Shown here: one piece after another, positions 11,738 through 24,200 of the stretch | Layout of the letters: every line of letters starts with the position of its first letter | Numbering within the stretch: the first letter of the stretch is position 1 | NCBI GenBank assembly: GCA_002118135.1 | Contig: BDIU01000398.1 | Span: forward strand, 1 to 64,000 | Length of the DNA stretch: 64,000 nt | Reading direction: 5' to 3' | Source: Trebouxia sp. TZW2008 | Taxonomy: Eukaryota; Chlorophyta; Trebouxiophyceae; Trebouxiales; Trebouxiaceae | Notes under the pieces: model-generated | The model's input: only the letters and a program-made list of their open reading frames with translations | Told to the model about the DNA's origin: nothing | Database searches by the model: none | Position numbers and translations under genes: made by a program

Positions 11738-12592
11738 GGTGAAGATGCGGTCCAAATGCCTCTTTGTGGTTGAGACGGATAGATTTGCAGTGCGCAAGAG
11801 TGCTCGGAAGACTTCGACACAGATTGAGAGCCGGGATCCTGTGGTAGCGCAGCGCAATGAAGCGGTCAAGGCTGGACTGATGGCTTTAGTAAGTTATGAC
11901 TGTAGAGATAAGTACAGTAATATGACGATACACTTACTCATATATCACTAATCAGCCTTGATATCTGATAAGCCCGCTGGGCCACAGCTGTCCACACGGC
12001 ACTTGCAGGCACTCTGCAGCCCAAGTGACCATGCTTGGCATGTAGTTGCACAAATCATCTCAGGTAGCCACAAGCCTGACTGCAGCACACTGCTGAACGT
12101 TGAGTTTACTGCAAGTGATCAAATACCGCAAGATGCTGCCAGATGTGCACATTTCAGTTTTACAGTGCATGTACCTTCACAAATGCAACTGAGTAGCCGC
12201 AAACACGAGTCGGTTCAGTACCACACAGAAATTGGGTTGAGGTGTACATAAGCCCCTATCAACTTTCACTGCGAGACGGTATTACCTAACCAGCAGATGA
12301 CCTTGATGTGATCAAGCAGTGTTCAACACAGTTTTACTCCGAAACCAGCCTAGGGCGCGAAGCGTTTCTTGGAAAAACATACTGGTGTGCCTACAAACGG
12401 TTCTGTGAAATGTTAGCCTTCGAAACATAGCAGAAGCCGTCTGCTTTGCCGTTTGCCCAGAACACCAAAATGACCTGTCTATCTCTGCGGTGTCGATGAC
12501 CGTGCGAAGAGATGGACTTTGACCTAGCTTTCGGAGCATGAGCTCTAGCAGGATGCGTTGCCAGTTATAGCAGCAGCGCTGGCCGCATTTGA
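11738..12592. promoter_or_regulatory. Divergent intergenic region between SDR and glycosyltransferase genes
   Basis: The two start codons face away from each other across about 855 bp, so both promoters should lie here. I see no convincing TATA box or repeated operator-like motif. This is assignment by position only. Confidence 0.4.
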
Positions 12593-15500
12593 ATGCCGTT
12601 GATGCAGAACCGTTTTCGAAGCAGGACCGGCTTCGTGCAGCTCACGTGTGTAGCAGCTGCTGGAGTTGGCATCGGCCTTATCGCGGGGCTCATGTTCATG
12701 AGCGTGATCGACACGGTACGCTCGCCCTGCAACAATCTTATTGCGCAGAGCAAGTCTCAACTTGCAGGCAATCGCGTCCGCTGCTTCGTGACCGATGTGA
12801 TTACTTGGTTGCTTTGCAAAGCTTGAGGTCAACTTTACCTGCACTGTCATGCAGGTGCTTGAGCGAAGGGCGGGAGTTCCAGCCCAAGATGCACAACTTC
12901 TTGGCAACGTTCACATTTTGCCAGGTAATTTCACACGTCAACTGCCTGCTCTTGCACTGTCAGATGTTTAGACCTATAGCTCCATCAAGCCCAGCTCTTG
13001 GAATGCATTGCAAGGCATGTACACGCTGCAGGGGAGCCTACAGACCTGACCAGCAGTACTGCGCAAGGGACTTCTGCTACAAACACTTTGCAAAAGGCTA
13101 GCAACACTGGCTCCACAAGCACTGAAGCTGTCAAAGGAAGCAGCATACACACGCTGTGCACCAGTAATGGCAGCCCATACCTCAATTACCAAACACGCAT
13201 CATGTAAGCCTTGCTGAGCCACTGTATACAGGTTGCTAGCTCACAAGTGCCAGCGGATTTCACCGCGATTACCAGTCTCGTACCATGTCAGCCATGCTTG
13301 GCCTCTGCATATACCCTGCTAGCTCACTCGAAGGACACTGCTCAAAGGTTGTCCTGACTTAGCAATGCACAAACCAGTGCCAGGGCTACGCCCATGTCCA
13401 CAATGTCTACATGGCGACGTACTACCAGAAGAAGCCAAAGTATTGAATGGCTCATGTGTGTTATGCCAAGACGCACCCCCAGAAGAAGCTAAAGCTTTCA
13501 ATGCTTCATGTGTGTTATGCCAAGACGGTGACAATGTACCATGCTGGGTGTGCAGGTATGGCACTTACCAGCTGATGCAAAAGGCTGCTGGTGGGGAGCA
13601 GCATGTGGCTTTCACTCGCATCCTTCACCGCACCCAGCCCGACAGCCTCATGACTGAGGTGAGCTTGCAAATGACATCGACTTATACCAGCGAGAGGGTT
13701 CAGTGCACACAAGAAAGAGCACCTGGGCCAGCCCTAGTGATAGCTATTTCCTGCTACCTCTGCTATTTCTTGCTAGGTCTTGCAATCTTGTGATGTACCT
13801 AGAAGACGTGCATGACCAACATTGTACAGTCTGAGCACAGCTGTGTAGCTGATAAAAGGAGGATAAAACCATGATCAGATGTCACTGGATTTTGGAATGA
13901 TCTCTGCCAGGTGTCTCATATAAGTCGCAAGGACATTTGCGGTGACGTGTACAAATTGCTGAACCACGAGGTTGTCCGTCATCTGATCCAGTTGTATGCA
14001 ATGCTTGATTGTGAAAATGAGGTCACCCTTCTGTACGTACAGTCATTGCTCGGCTGTAAAATGCACGTCAGCCTGCTCTTCTGCAGCTAGGCGACAAAAG
14101 TTTCTGTCATGCAGGTGCCCAGCTTCAGGGCAGATCCCTTGACCCCAGCATGTGATACCTGGTGTGAGTTTCCTGTCTCGGATCGGCCCAGTGCTGTGCG
14201 CCAATTCTTTGATGCTGCCCAGAAGGACCCATCATCCATCAAGGTCAGCTGCTGCTCGGCACTGCAGCCATGAGCTTCTACTGTATAGCCTGCCACATGG
14301 CCGTCTTTAGTGATGCCATTGCAGAAGCTGAGTCACCAAGTTTTGGCAACACTGCCATTAGTCCATCCCACGCTCCCTGCTGTTATTAGCCAGAATGCTG
14401 ACATTAGTCCATCCCACGCTCCCTGCTGTTTCTAGCCAGAAGGCTGTCTGTTAAACCATGCGCTGCTCACAGCTGACCCAGAGTGTGCTGCCATCGCTTT
14501 GCAGAGTCAAGCAGCAGCCTTTTGTCTGCTGAGCAACCCAGATCTGAGTCTATGACTGTGCACAACAGCATCTTGGACGGCTGCAAGCTGAACTGTGGCT
14601 GCCAATTCTGTGAAGAATTGACTGCGATGGACATTGCTGTACAGTGCTCTTGGCAAGCGCCCGCTGTATGTAGCATTGCACCCATGAAACTTGCACCCTT
14701 GATCACCATTGGTGATGCTTGACCATATTCAAAGCTAGTTGCCTGTTGCAGGCACCTTGGCTGCTGATGATAGAGACAGACTATGTGTGGATGAAACCCT
14801 TGCAAGCACCCTCAGCAGAAGACAGCAGCAAACCCTCCTTGGCGTTCCCTTTCAGCTACATCAACCCCACATACTCTGGAATTCAAGAGGTGATGAGGAA
14901 GATGTATCCCGCAGATAGGGGCCCTTTGAGCGATGTGCCCCCCAGTGGCCCTGCCCCTGTCATGATGAGACTGCAAGAATGGATCAAGGTACACTTTGAT
15001 CTTCAGTGCATGCTTTCAGCTGCTGCAAACATAGTGGTTAGCAGCACAGGTACAACAGCAGTCCCAAAACTGCTCGAGTGTCTTCGCGTATCAAAACCAA
15101 ATGCAAACGTCAGGCGTAGCTTTGCATGTTCTCAATACAGACAAGACTGGTAGGAATGACTGTCCTCATGTTACAATCGCTGTAGGTGATGCCTGCTTGG
15201 AAGCGTATGTTGTCAATGCGGACAACAGCAGAACAAATTATGTTATGAGTTGATTGACCATTGCAGGTGATGCCTGACTGGGAACGGTTGACTGCCCACA
15301 TTGAGGCAGATCCAGACTCCAAGGAGAAACTAGGCTGGGTGCGTGAAATGTACGCCTTCTCAGTTGCTACAGCATTGCAAGACATCAAATTGGATTTAGC
15401 CCAGCCTCCAGCAAATTTGCTCATAAGCCAGCCGCCAGCTGATGAAACCCTGGGGCAGGCGGCAGCATTCCATTACACATGGGGAACAGTGTTCAAGAAT

Positions 15501-16446
15501 GCAACAGGGGACAAGGTGTGGGAGTTTGACAAGAGGGCGTACACTGCCCCTGAGATTGTCAATCAGGTATAGCTCCTCAAAGTCCTGCTTCACAAACGGG
15601 CTGTGCGGTTGCATTGACACTGTTTTGCTCTGTCTCATCTGTAGGAGAAGTACTGTCTTCTACACACTGTGCAAAAAGTGATCCAATATCCCCTCAGGAC
15701 GCATCTTCGTGCTTTGCTGCCTGAGTTGCCCGCTAGAGTCACTATGCTGAAACAGATATCAACACCTGCTTATTGCCTTCATGCACTTGCAGACGCATGT
15801 TATGTTGTAGCGTTTGTGTTGAGCCATGCAGTAACAAAGCTTGCTGCAACTGGTATGGCATTCTGCACATGGCGAGCTGTAGCCTCTCTATGACTGCTTG
15901 ACCTAATCATCACAAGGGCTGCGAAATGCTGATGTTGTGCTTATTGCTTACCTTGCAAAAAGTATTGCATGCCTTGCAAAAAGTGCTGCACAATTTGCAG
16001 CAGATGACAATTTGAGTATAATGTGTGGACCATTCTACACATGCATCCTTAGTTTGACGCTGACTTACTACCTGGCACTATTTTGCATGCTGCCTTGGTT
16101 GTAGTTTGGGATGCCCTGTTCTCAGATCAAGTCAATCTCAATACAAATGGTTCAGGATAGCACAGGACCATACTGGTTCGAGACAGTTGACTGCTCCAGT
16201 CCGCACCTAGCTGGGCCTGCTGAGCCTGTCTAGCACACATTAGAATGACTGTATGATGAAGCTGAGTGATGCTTGTGCTTGCTGCAGCCACCACTAGTAG
16301 CATTGCTGCCACCTTTTGATCCCCAATGGAAGCTACAAGATGGCAAAGCTGTGACGCAAAATTTGTACAACACACTGACTTCCATGATCAAACAGATCAA
16401 CGCAGCCATTACCAGCCTGACGCCCTTGACAGCTACAGCTGCCTAG
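12593..16446 (+). CDS. HPAT: Hydroxyproline O-arabinosyltransferase-like glycosyltransferase
   Basis: Eight exons: 12593-12715, 12855-12924, 13032-13203, 13556-13658, 14115-14243, 14752-14988, 15267-15566 and 16288-16446. Phase is continuous, giving 430 residues. A type II membrane anchor lies at residues about 15-38 (VQLTCVAAAGVGIGLIAGLM), as for Golgi glycosyltransferases. The lumenal domain follows the plant HPAT pattern: IHTLCTSNG ... NYQTRIMYGTYQ, then FTRILHRTQPDSLM, VPSFRADPL, WLLMIETDYVWMKPL (the acidic sugar-nucleotide site), FPFSYINPTYSG, MYPADRGPLSDV, LGWVREMYAFSVA and FHYTWGT ... WEFDKRAY. HPATs add arabinose to hydroxyproline in extensins and signalling peptides. The algal acceptor is probably a hydroxyproline-rich wall glycoprotein (inference). 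A serine galactosyltransferase relative is the main alternative. Confidence 0.85.
13204..13320 (+). repeat. Copy of the exon 3 donor junction
   Basis: Exon 3 of the glycosyltransferase ends ATTACCAAACACGCATCAT then gtaagcc. A related ATTACCAGTCTCGTACCATG then tcagcc lies 83 bp downstream (13268). Both are followed by a similar intron stretch ending GCTAGCTCAC. The copy lost its GT donor. Confidence 0.75.
13430..13530 (+). repeat. Short intronic direct repeat in the glycosyltransferase gene
   Basis: GAAGAAGCCAAAGTATTGAA...TGTGTTATGCCAAGACG (from about 13431) is repeated as GAAGAAGCTAAAGCTTTCAA...TGTGTTATGCCAAGACG (from about 13485), a period of about 55 bp. It is noncoding in the gene model. 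Confidence 0.7.
14356..14447 (+). repeat. Tandem 47-bp duplication in an intron
   Basis: ATTAGTCCATCCCACGCTCC followed by CTGCTGTT and TAGCCAGAA occurs twice in direct tandem with very few differences. It lies inside the intron between exons 5 and 6 of the glycosyltransferase gene. Confidence 0.85.
15184..15215 (+). repeat. Copy of an acceptor junction 82 bp upstream of exon 7
   Basis: TGTAG then GTGATGCCTGCTTGGAAGCG at 15186 mirrors the real junction at 15267 (GCAG then GTGATGCCTGACTGGGAACG). It is a decayed duplicate exon start. Confidence 0.75.
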
Positions 16447-17234
16447 CCAGCTTCAGAATCTGCTCCTGTTGATCACGTTTGCAATCTGCAAAGCATTGGA
16501 GGCACTCAACCAATGGCGCATGCACAATGCATAAGCTGATGCAATCAGTACAGCTACGTGGCGGCGTGATATTGCACTGCAACTCATTGCGCAGCAGCAG
16601 GGAAAGCTGAAAGATCAAAGGACTATTGTTGCTTGTTTTCTTGCCCTTCCCTAAGAGGCAACGAATTGGTTGAGGCACATGTATGCTTCCAACTGCTTTT
16701 CGTTTGTCATGGTATACATATGCAAGTGCTCGCAGGCCTCTTCGGGTCAAAACCGTGCTGCGAAATTGTCAGATTTGCATTGCAAGACAAAGGAACTGAC
16801 TTCATGATCACATACAAAGCTGTTTTGATGACAGTCTTGTCAGTCCCACATTCTCGACAACCGAGAGTCGACGTTTGAACTTGCTTGCTGTATGCATAAG
16901 ACGGAATGATCTCAACACATCTGACATCCATTTCAAGCGCTGTATGTTTCTTGCCACTAACAAGTTGTGTTGCTGCCTAGCAATCAAATATCCAGCACGC
17001 CACAGATTTGACTGTTGACTGAAAAGGTAGCAATGTTGGTCGATGCTTTGTCTCCTGGCAAGATCAGGGAATCCTATGAATGCACACACATTGAATTAGA
17101 ATGAATAACAACGAGCTGAGCATTGCGCACGAGTCCCACAATCTGACTGTAACAGGATGATACATGACATACGACGGTAGTGACCTGACAGCATTGGCAT
17201 CAACCGCCTACATGTCATTCTGTAACACTGATAG
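16447..17234. other. 3' flank between convergent genes, no gene seen
   Basis: This lies between the glycosyltransferase stop and the lysine-rich reading frame on the other strand. I see no supported feature. Confidence 0.45.
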
Positions 17235-17645
17235 TCAATTGGCTTTGGCTCTTTTCATACCCTTGCCTTTGTCAGAGACTGCCTGTGCCCCTTGGCCTTT
17301 CTCTCCATTTCGCTTCCTGCCTTTTCGTGAAGCTGCTGCATCTGCATCTTTTGTACTGCTGGAATCCTTTGCCTCAGCTGAGGTCTTGCCTTTTGCAGAG
17401 GCCGCCTTCTGGCTGCTTCCAGCTTTGCCTTTTTTGCTGCCTTCAGCTTGCTCATCAACATCACTCAGCCCTTCTGCATCTCCACCCTGATGCTCCTCCT
17501 CCTTCACAGCTTCACCTTTGCCCTTTGCAGAGGCTGCTGCTGCCTTTTGGCCCTTTGCAGCTTTCCATTTGCCATTGCCTTTTGCACCCTTTGCTGCATC
17601 CTCATCCTCTTCTTGCATCTCCTTGTTCTGGGCTTTCCCCTTTGA
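17235..17645 (-). CDS. Lysine/alanine/glycine-rich C-terminal exon of unknown protein
   Basis: A reading frame ends with the stop at 17235-17237. For about 135 residues it is very rich in Lys, Ala, Gly, Glu and Ser (for example KGKGEAVKEEEHQGG and KKGKAGSSQKAASAKGK), ending GKGMKRAKAN. It looks like a disordered nuclear or nucleolar tail. The frame stays open upstream to an ATG at 17855, but residues before about 17645 turn Cys-rich and look intronic. A splice acceptor near 17637 (CCCAG) is possible. I could not find a convincing 5' exon in the 600 bp before the next gene. The gene may be very short, or the frame may be fortuitous. Confidence 0.35.
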   Translation of the reverse strand, partial: SKGKAQNKEMQEEDEDAAKGAKGNGKWKAAKGQKAAAASAKGKGEAVKEEEHQGGDAEGLSDVDEQAEGSKKGKAGSSQKAASAKGKTSAEAKDSSSTKDADAAASRKGRKRNGEKGQGAQAVSDKGKGMKRAKAN

Positions 17646-18243
17646 GTGCATACCATGACAGCTTATGCAATGCAGACTCACCAAAAATCGCATAGTACGA
17701 CAATTTCTGGAACAGAAGCAGCAGCTGCACAGGATGCACGTGTTGGAAATCATTAGAGTACAGCTACATCTGTGCATGTACAGTTCACTGCTGGTCTGGT
17801 GGGCATATCTTTTGCTCATCGCCAGGATCAGTCTGCGTATTGTATCAGCAAGCATAATGCATCAGACGAGCATCATGCATTGTGCTGTTGGCATTGATGC
17901 TCTGTCAGTAAGTATGGATGGTGGAGCTCTGTTGAGATCCTGGAGGATGTTCCACAATTCAGCAAGCCAGGCAATGTCAGTGCAGCACGCATCATGAGGA
18001 TCCTGATATGGCAGCGCAAGCCAGTGACAAAACAAGCCCTGACACAGTCTGACTTGACAAGTTCAACTGTTCTGACATACAGTGTGCATGCATTGCAGCA
18101 GACATGCAAACCAAACAACAGTCATGTGCGTTTCCAAAGCAATTTGTCAGCAATGAACTCTGCAACTACTCAGTACTGACGGTGCAGGGCAGATGTTGAT
18201 CGTTTCACCACATGATTCATTAAATGCAAAACTCTATGTGCTG
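17646..18243. other. Gap between lysine-rich frame and coiled-coil gene
   Basis: This holds the downstream flank of the giant coiled-coil gene and possibly 5' exons of the lysine-rich frame. No exon is supported. Confidence 0.35.
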
Positions 18244-21200
18244 TCATTTCCTAGGCTGCTGCCCCTGGTAGTGTTGTTGCACAGCCTGTCCCGCCAAAAG
18301 TGTCCCTCCAACAGTGACGCCTGCTTTGACAACCCAGCTTGCTACTGCTCCTGGACCGCTCTTCTTCTTGTGCTGCTTTCGAGATTCTCTTGGGCTCCTT
18401 GTTTTAGGAGATGCCTGTTTCAATTCCGCCACCATCTCGTTGCTTTCTAGCAGCTGAGCATCCAGCGTATCAACCATATCAGTGCGCTGCTGCAGCTCAG
18501 TCTGAAGATCTTGCACCTATTCAGCACAGGGCAAAACAACTGTCATGCAGACGCCAACAGAGCCGTAGCTGCAGCAGTGAGCATAATGAGCAACATAGTG
18601 ACAAGGCGAGAAGCCGCCAAAGCATGCACATCACAAGTGATGTCAGGCCAGCTGCTGTGTCTTCACAATCTCAACATGCTTTACGTTTCTTCTGTTTAGC
18701 TGCGCAATGTGAAGCACAATCACAGATTGGCCTGCACTGGGTGAGTGCAACTACATATGGGTTTGCACAGAGCCAGCTAACCTGTTGAGAGTGAGCAGCC
18801 TGCATGTGTGCATGTGCATCTCTCAGCTGATTCAGCTCAACACTTTGCCTCTGTGCTGCATCCACAAAAGCTTGCTGATTGGCATGAGCCTGCGCCATCT
18901 CCTCAAGCTGGCGAGTGAGCTGTTGCAGCGTGGCTGCTTGAGTAGCCAACGCACCTTGCAGCTCCTGTGTGGAAGCTGCATGAGCAGAAGACTCAGCCTC
19001 AGCCTGAGCTGCTCTGCTGAGTGCACTCTGCAGCTCAGCACCACTTGCTGACGTGCGATTTGTCAGCTGGAATTGCAGCTGATGCACGAGCTCAGACTTG
19101 GTATCAAGATCGCTTCTGAGCGCTTGCATGCTATCAAGGTTGCTGGCAATGTCAGCACAGAGTTGGTCTGACAGCCTGGCGCAGGCAAGCGCATCAGATT
19201 GCAAGCTGTCAATGGTCTCTGACTGGCACTGCAACACCTGTTGCTGCCGATCTGTTGTGCTTTGGCTGGCCTGCAACTGCTGCTGCAGCTCAGAAATGGT
19301 TGCTGAGTCACCATGCTGAGCGTGTTGTGCCTCGCGGAGCTGAACTCGCAGATCTGCAGCTGTGGCGTTCGCCTCTGAGAGCTGACTGATGGTAGCTGAT
19401 GCAGCAGCTTCTGCAGCATTCAAAGTGGTGTTGAGCTGGTTGTAGTCACTCTGATGTGCATGCTGAGCTTCCTGAAGCAGTCTCAACTGTGCTTGCAACT
19501 CAAATGCTGAATTGCGAGCCTGATTTGCTGCTGCAGTCTGGCTGAGCACCTCAGCTTGGAGCTGCTGAGCGGTCTCAGCGTGAGTGCCAATCTGAGCCTC
19601 AAGAGACTGCCTGTGAAGCTGGGCCTCTGCTAATTGACTCTCAGCATGTTGAACAGCCACTGTTTTGCTGTCACAGGCAGCTTGCAGCTCAGCGTTAGCC
19701 TGCAAATGCTCACGCTGAGCTGCAACCTGACCCTTCAGGCCTGCGTTCTGGGCTGTGACTTCTGCCTGAGTGCTTGTGAGGGTTGCATAAGCCTCACGCT
19801 GCGCTGACAGCTGCTCTTGCAGGGACTCAGAAGCAGCCTGTGCCTCAGCAATGCCGGCTTGCAGCTGATCCGCCAAGCGATCTCTCTGTTCACTGCTTGC
19901 CGCCAACTCATCAGCCAGGCGCGACAGCTCAGCTTTGTCACCCCGCTGCCCCTGCTGAAGGGCTTGCATCTGCTCTTCTTGCTCTGCTGCTGTCTGTCCT
20001 GCCTGTGCAGCACTTGCCTCAGCAGCTGCCCTGGCCTGAGCCAACTCACTGCTCCTTGAGATGCACTCACCTTGAGCATCTGAAAGCTGTGTCTGCAGCT
20101 CCTCCATGTGCTGTGTCTGCTGACTATGCTGGTCATGCAACTGTTGCATGCTAGCAGAAGTGTCCTGCAGCTGCTGCTGGAGATCAACAAGCTCTGAGCT
20201 GGCTGAGTCAAGCTGTAACCGTACCTCGTCTTTAGCCTGCTGACTCACTGCCAGGTCAGTGTTGGCCTGCTCAAGCTCACGAACTCGCGCTCCCAGCTGA
20301 GACCCTGTCTCAGCGCGACCAGACTCAGCAACAGCCAGCTTGTCCTGGGTTTCAAACAGAGACGCCTGTTGGGTTGTCAGTTGCTGTTGCAGCTCCTGCA
20401 CCGCTGACTCATGCTCTGACTGCTTCTGGCTCAAGCTGTTCTGTAGCTGCTCATGCTGCTGCTGCAGTGACTGCTGCTCAGCATATTGACTTGCAAGCTG
20501 CTGCCTGGCTGCACTCAGCAGGTCAGCAGTGCTTCTGACCTGGTCTTGCAACTCACTTTGGCCTTCTTCTTGTTGGGTGAGAGCCTCCTGTGCCTGGAGT
20601 AGCTGAGCTGAAACAGCGCTGCTCTCAATTTGTAGCTGAGCCTTGTCTGCTGCATGAGTGGACTCAAGCTTAGCATGCGCCTGCTGCTGTTGAGCAAGCT
20701 GCTCCTGCAGCTGCAGCAATGACTGATGCTTCTTGTCTGCCTCAGCCTGCAGGTTCGCTTCTGCTTGGCGCATTGTCTCCAGATCTGCCTTCAAAGCAGC
20801 GATCTGCTCAGCATGAAGGCTTGAGGACCTTGCATGCTCAGCAGCACGCTTGTTGAGCTTGTGTTCAGCCTCATGAAGCTGCTGCTGCAGCTGCTGCTGA
20901 GCCGCAGTCACAGAGCTCTTGTCTGCTTTCAAGGCGGTGATGGTCACCTGATCAGCATCTGCTTGTTGTTGAGCAGCATTTTGAAGGCCCTCCAGGTCTG
21001 CAAGTCACAAGCTGTGTCACCGAGATCCAACGGTCAAGAGCCGGAATCAATGAGCATTGAGTAGCTTTATTGCAATTTGCTTCTTGCATACATTGCACAT
21101 GCAATGCTTGCTCCATTTGCTGCTCAAATGCAACTTGAAATGATAGCACAGCCCTGCCAACATTGACAATGACTCGCATGCGCCTATGTACCAGCAAAAA

Positions 21201-24200
21201 AGGCCGTTTGATTGACAACAATGGTGACAATGAATGCAATACGTAAAGCAAAGTCATGGCAGCCAACTTTGCAGACTTGACAGTCTTTGTACCCAAAGCA
21301 TACACGTTGCAAGGGGACCAGACCTGAGTACGCCTGTCTCTGCAAGCTCAGCGCTGCAGCTGTATATTCCAGATCAGCTCTGATCTCCTGTTGGGCAACG
21401 TTGCTAGCTGACAGCTGCTTCTGCAGCTCCTCTGCATGACTCAGCTGTTCATCAAGTGCATGCTGTGCCTGCTCTGCATGCTGAGCCAGCTGCTCCTGCA
21501 GATCTGCCTCGGATTGTTTCAGGGCAGCATTCTGACTTTCTAAAGAGTGCAGATTATCCGTTTGTGTGGTAGACTGCTCAGCTGCCTGTTTGAGCTGTTT
21601 CTGAAGATCTGAGCAGCAAGACTCAGCTTCACTGTGTTGAGTCTCAAGCTGGGCATGCTGGTGCCTCTGCTGCTCAAGGTCGTGTGCTCGCGCCTCAAGC
21701 TGCTGAGTCAGATCACCCCTGGCTTGAGTGAGCTCTGTCACCTTGCCTTCTAGGGTCATAACGGCAGCTGTTTGCCCATCCAACTCCTCCTTGGCAGCGC
21801 TCAAGGCTGCAGCGTGCTCTGCATCAGCAACAGAAAGACAGTAAAGTAGTAATCGATGCAAAACATTGCTATAGGTGGGCGAACTTCAGTCTGACACCAA
21901 CTGGAAGCAATGCCAGGATGATTGCCATAGCACAAGTGCTGGGTCCCGTTGACACCTTGCGTATTAGGTTGTGCTGAATAATGCATCTCAGGCAATGCTT
22001 GCGGATGCTCGCTCTTGGTTGTGTCGAGGCTCAAGCCCGTCAGCTAATGGAATTGACTGATGTGAGGTTCAGGCGCAAAGCTCATACAGCGTCAAAGCTG
22101 CAGTGCATGCGCACCTCAAAGGCATGTAGGCACAGCATGCACATACGCATGCATCTTGGCGCTTTTGCTTTGGGAAAACCCATACAGCCAAACATCAATG
22201 GAAGTGTTCACGCACAGTGTCATACCTGCAGCAACCTCTGACGCCTGTTCAACCTGAGCGTTCAGGGACTCCACTGTTCCCTGCTGAAGCCGCAACTCCT
22301 CCGCAAGCTTGTTGCAGCGCTCTGACTTCTGCACATCCGCCGATTCAAGCTTGCTGACGTCCTTCCTGAGCTCCTCAAGCTGCTGCAGACTTTGCTCCAG
22401 CTCACTGTGAGTTGCTTGGCGCTGCTGCTGAAGTGCCTGAGTTTGCTGCTGCAGGCTGTCAACCTCGTCCTGGGCTGCTGACAATGAGGAGGCCTGACGT
22501 GATTGCTGCTGGTCAGCTGCTGCAAGCTTGCGTTCCAGATCTGCATGTGGTACAACAGGCATGTCATGACAGCCGTAGCGTGGCAGCTGCATGTCTGCAA
22601 TGCATGTTGTTCTTGGGCTTTGAGGCAGTGCAAACTGGCCGGGTCATGGAGAATGAGTCTGCTTGTTGAACGGTGCTGGCCAGTGAGAGGGCATACTTGA
22701 GCATGCGAAACAGCTTTTACTTTTGCCAAAGCATTTTATTGCGAGCTTTCAATCAGGTCAAAAATGCTCAAGACACTGCAGCACCTGTGTACTGTGTATC
22801 AGCATGCAGCCAAACTCACCAGAGACTTCCCTCTCCTTGGAGGCCAGCTGTTGCTTAGCCGCTGAAACAGCATCTTGGCTGCTCTGTAGCTCAACCCTCA
22901 GTGCAGCTAAGTCAGATGTCTGCTCATCATTCTGAGCCTGCAACTGCTGGTGCTGTCTGGTTTTATCTTCCAGCCAGTCTTGGTGCTGTTGCAAGCTGAC
23001 CACTTTGACCTGCAGCTGCTGTTGTAAGCTCTGGTGGTCGTGACTGAGCTGAGCCAGGTCTGCCTCTGCATCTGTGAGAGACTGAGCACGCCTCTGAGCC
23101 AGCTCGTGCAACTCAGCTAGCTCTGTCTCGGTCTCTGCAGTATGCAAAAGGTTAGGCACATGCAATGCCATAAAATGTCTGCCGTAGAAAACTCAGCATA
23201 CAGCAATGGATGCAACAGCAGAAGTAGCAGGAGGAAAACAAGGGTCCTGATATACTTCAGGACTCAACAAATGGGTTTTGACCTTTGCATACGGTCAGAC
23301 TGCACGCAATCACGCTTGATCTGATCCAATGGTTAGACAGTGCTTGCATCAGGGGCGCTGGCTGAAATGTCTGGCTTGCTTGACATTTGTTTGCATGGAA
23401 AGTCGCAAAGTGAGGAGGGCAATATATTATTGTATAAGCTGATACAGTCATCAGCATGACACAGATATGACTTGCCTGTAAGGTGCTCCTGAGAAGACAC
23501 AAGCTGCCCTCTTGCATCTTCAAGCTCATTTTGCACAGCTTGCTTCTGCTCGGCAGCAGACTGCAGCTGAGCCTCAAATGATGCACAGGTGCTGGCCTGC
23601 TCCTCACAGCTGGCTTTGACACTTTGCAGGTCAGCAGCTTGCTGCTCAGCAAGGCCCTCCCGCTGCTTGAGGTACTGAGTCTGGCTGTCAAGCTGATCTT
23701 GCACATCTTGCTTCTGCTCGTCAGCAGATTGCAATTGAGCCCTCAAGGACGCACAGGTGCTAGCATGCTCCTCACAGCTGCCTTTGAGGCTCTTCAGGTC
23801 AGCAGCTTGCTGCTCAACAAGACCCTTCTGCTGCTTGAGGTCCTCCGCTTGCTGCTGAGCAAAGCTGTCTTGCTGCTTGAGGCGCTCATGCTGGCTGTCA
23901 AGCTGATGCTGCAACTCGGCCTTAGAAGCAGTGGCGCTGTCCAGCTGTTCTTTTTTGATTGACAGCTCAGAGTCTTGAGCAGCTGACTGTTGTTGAGCTG
24001 TCTTCAGCTGCTTCTTCACATCTGCACAGCCAGTGACCATGATTTGATGATAGACCTAATGCAATCCCTGCTGGCCACAGCAGGATGCAATGAAGAAAGA
24101 TGTGTCATGATTTTGAGCAAGATCAAGACACAGACTGCAGAGCGCAGGATGATGACAGCTGAAACAGGGAGTGTTCATGTCTTGACAAGTCATGTGAATG

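Noticed and set aside
14475..14565. Further duplicate of the HPAT exon 14115-14243 end
   Set aside because: There is some resemblance around CTGAGCAACCC and TGTGCTG, but it is too weak to claim by eye.
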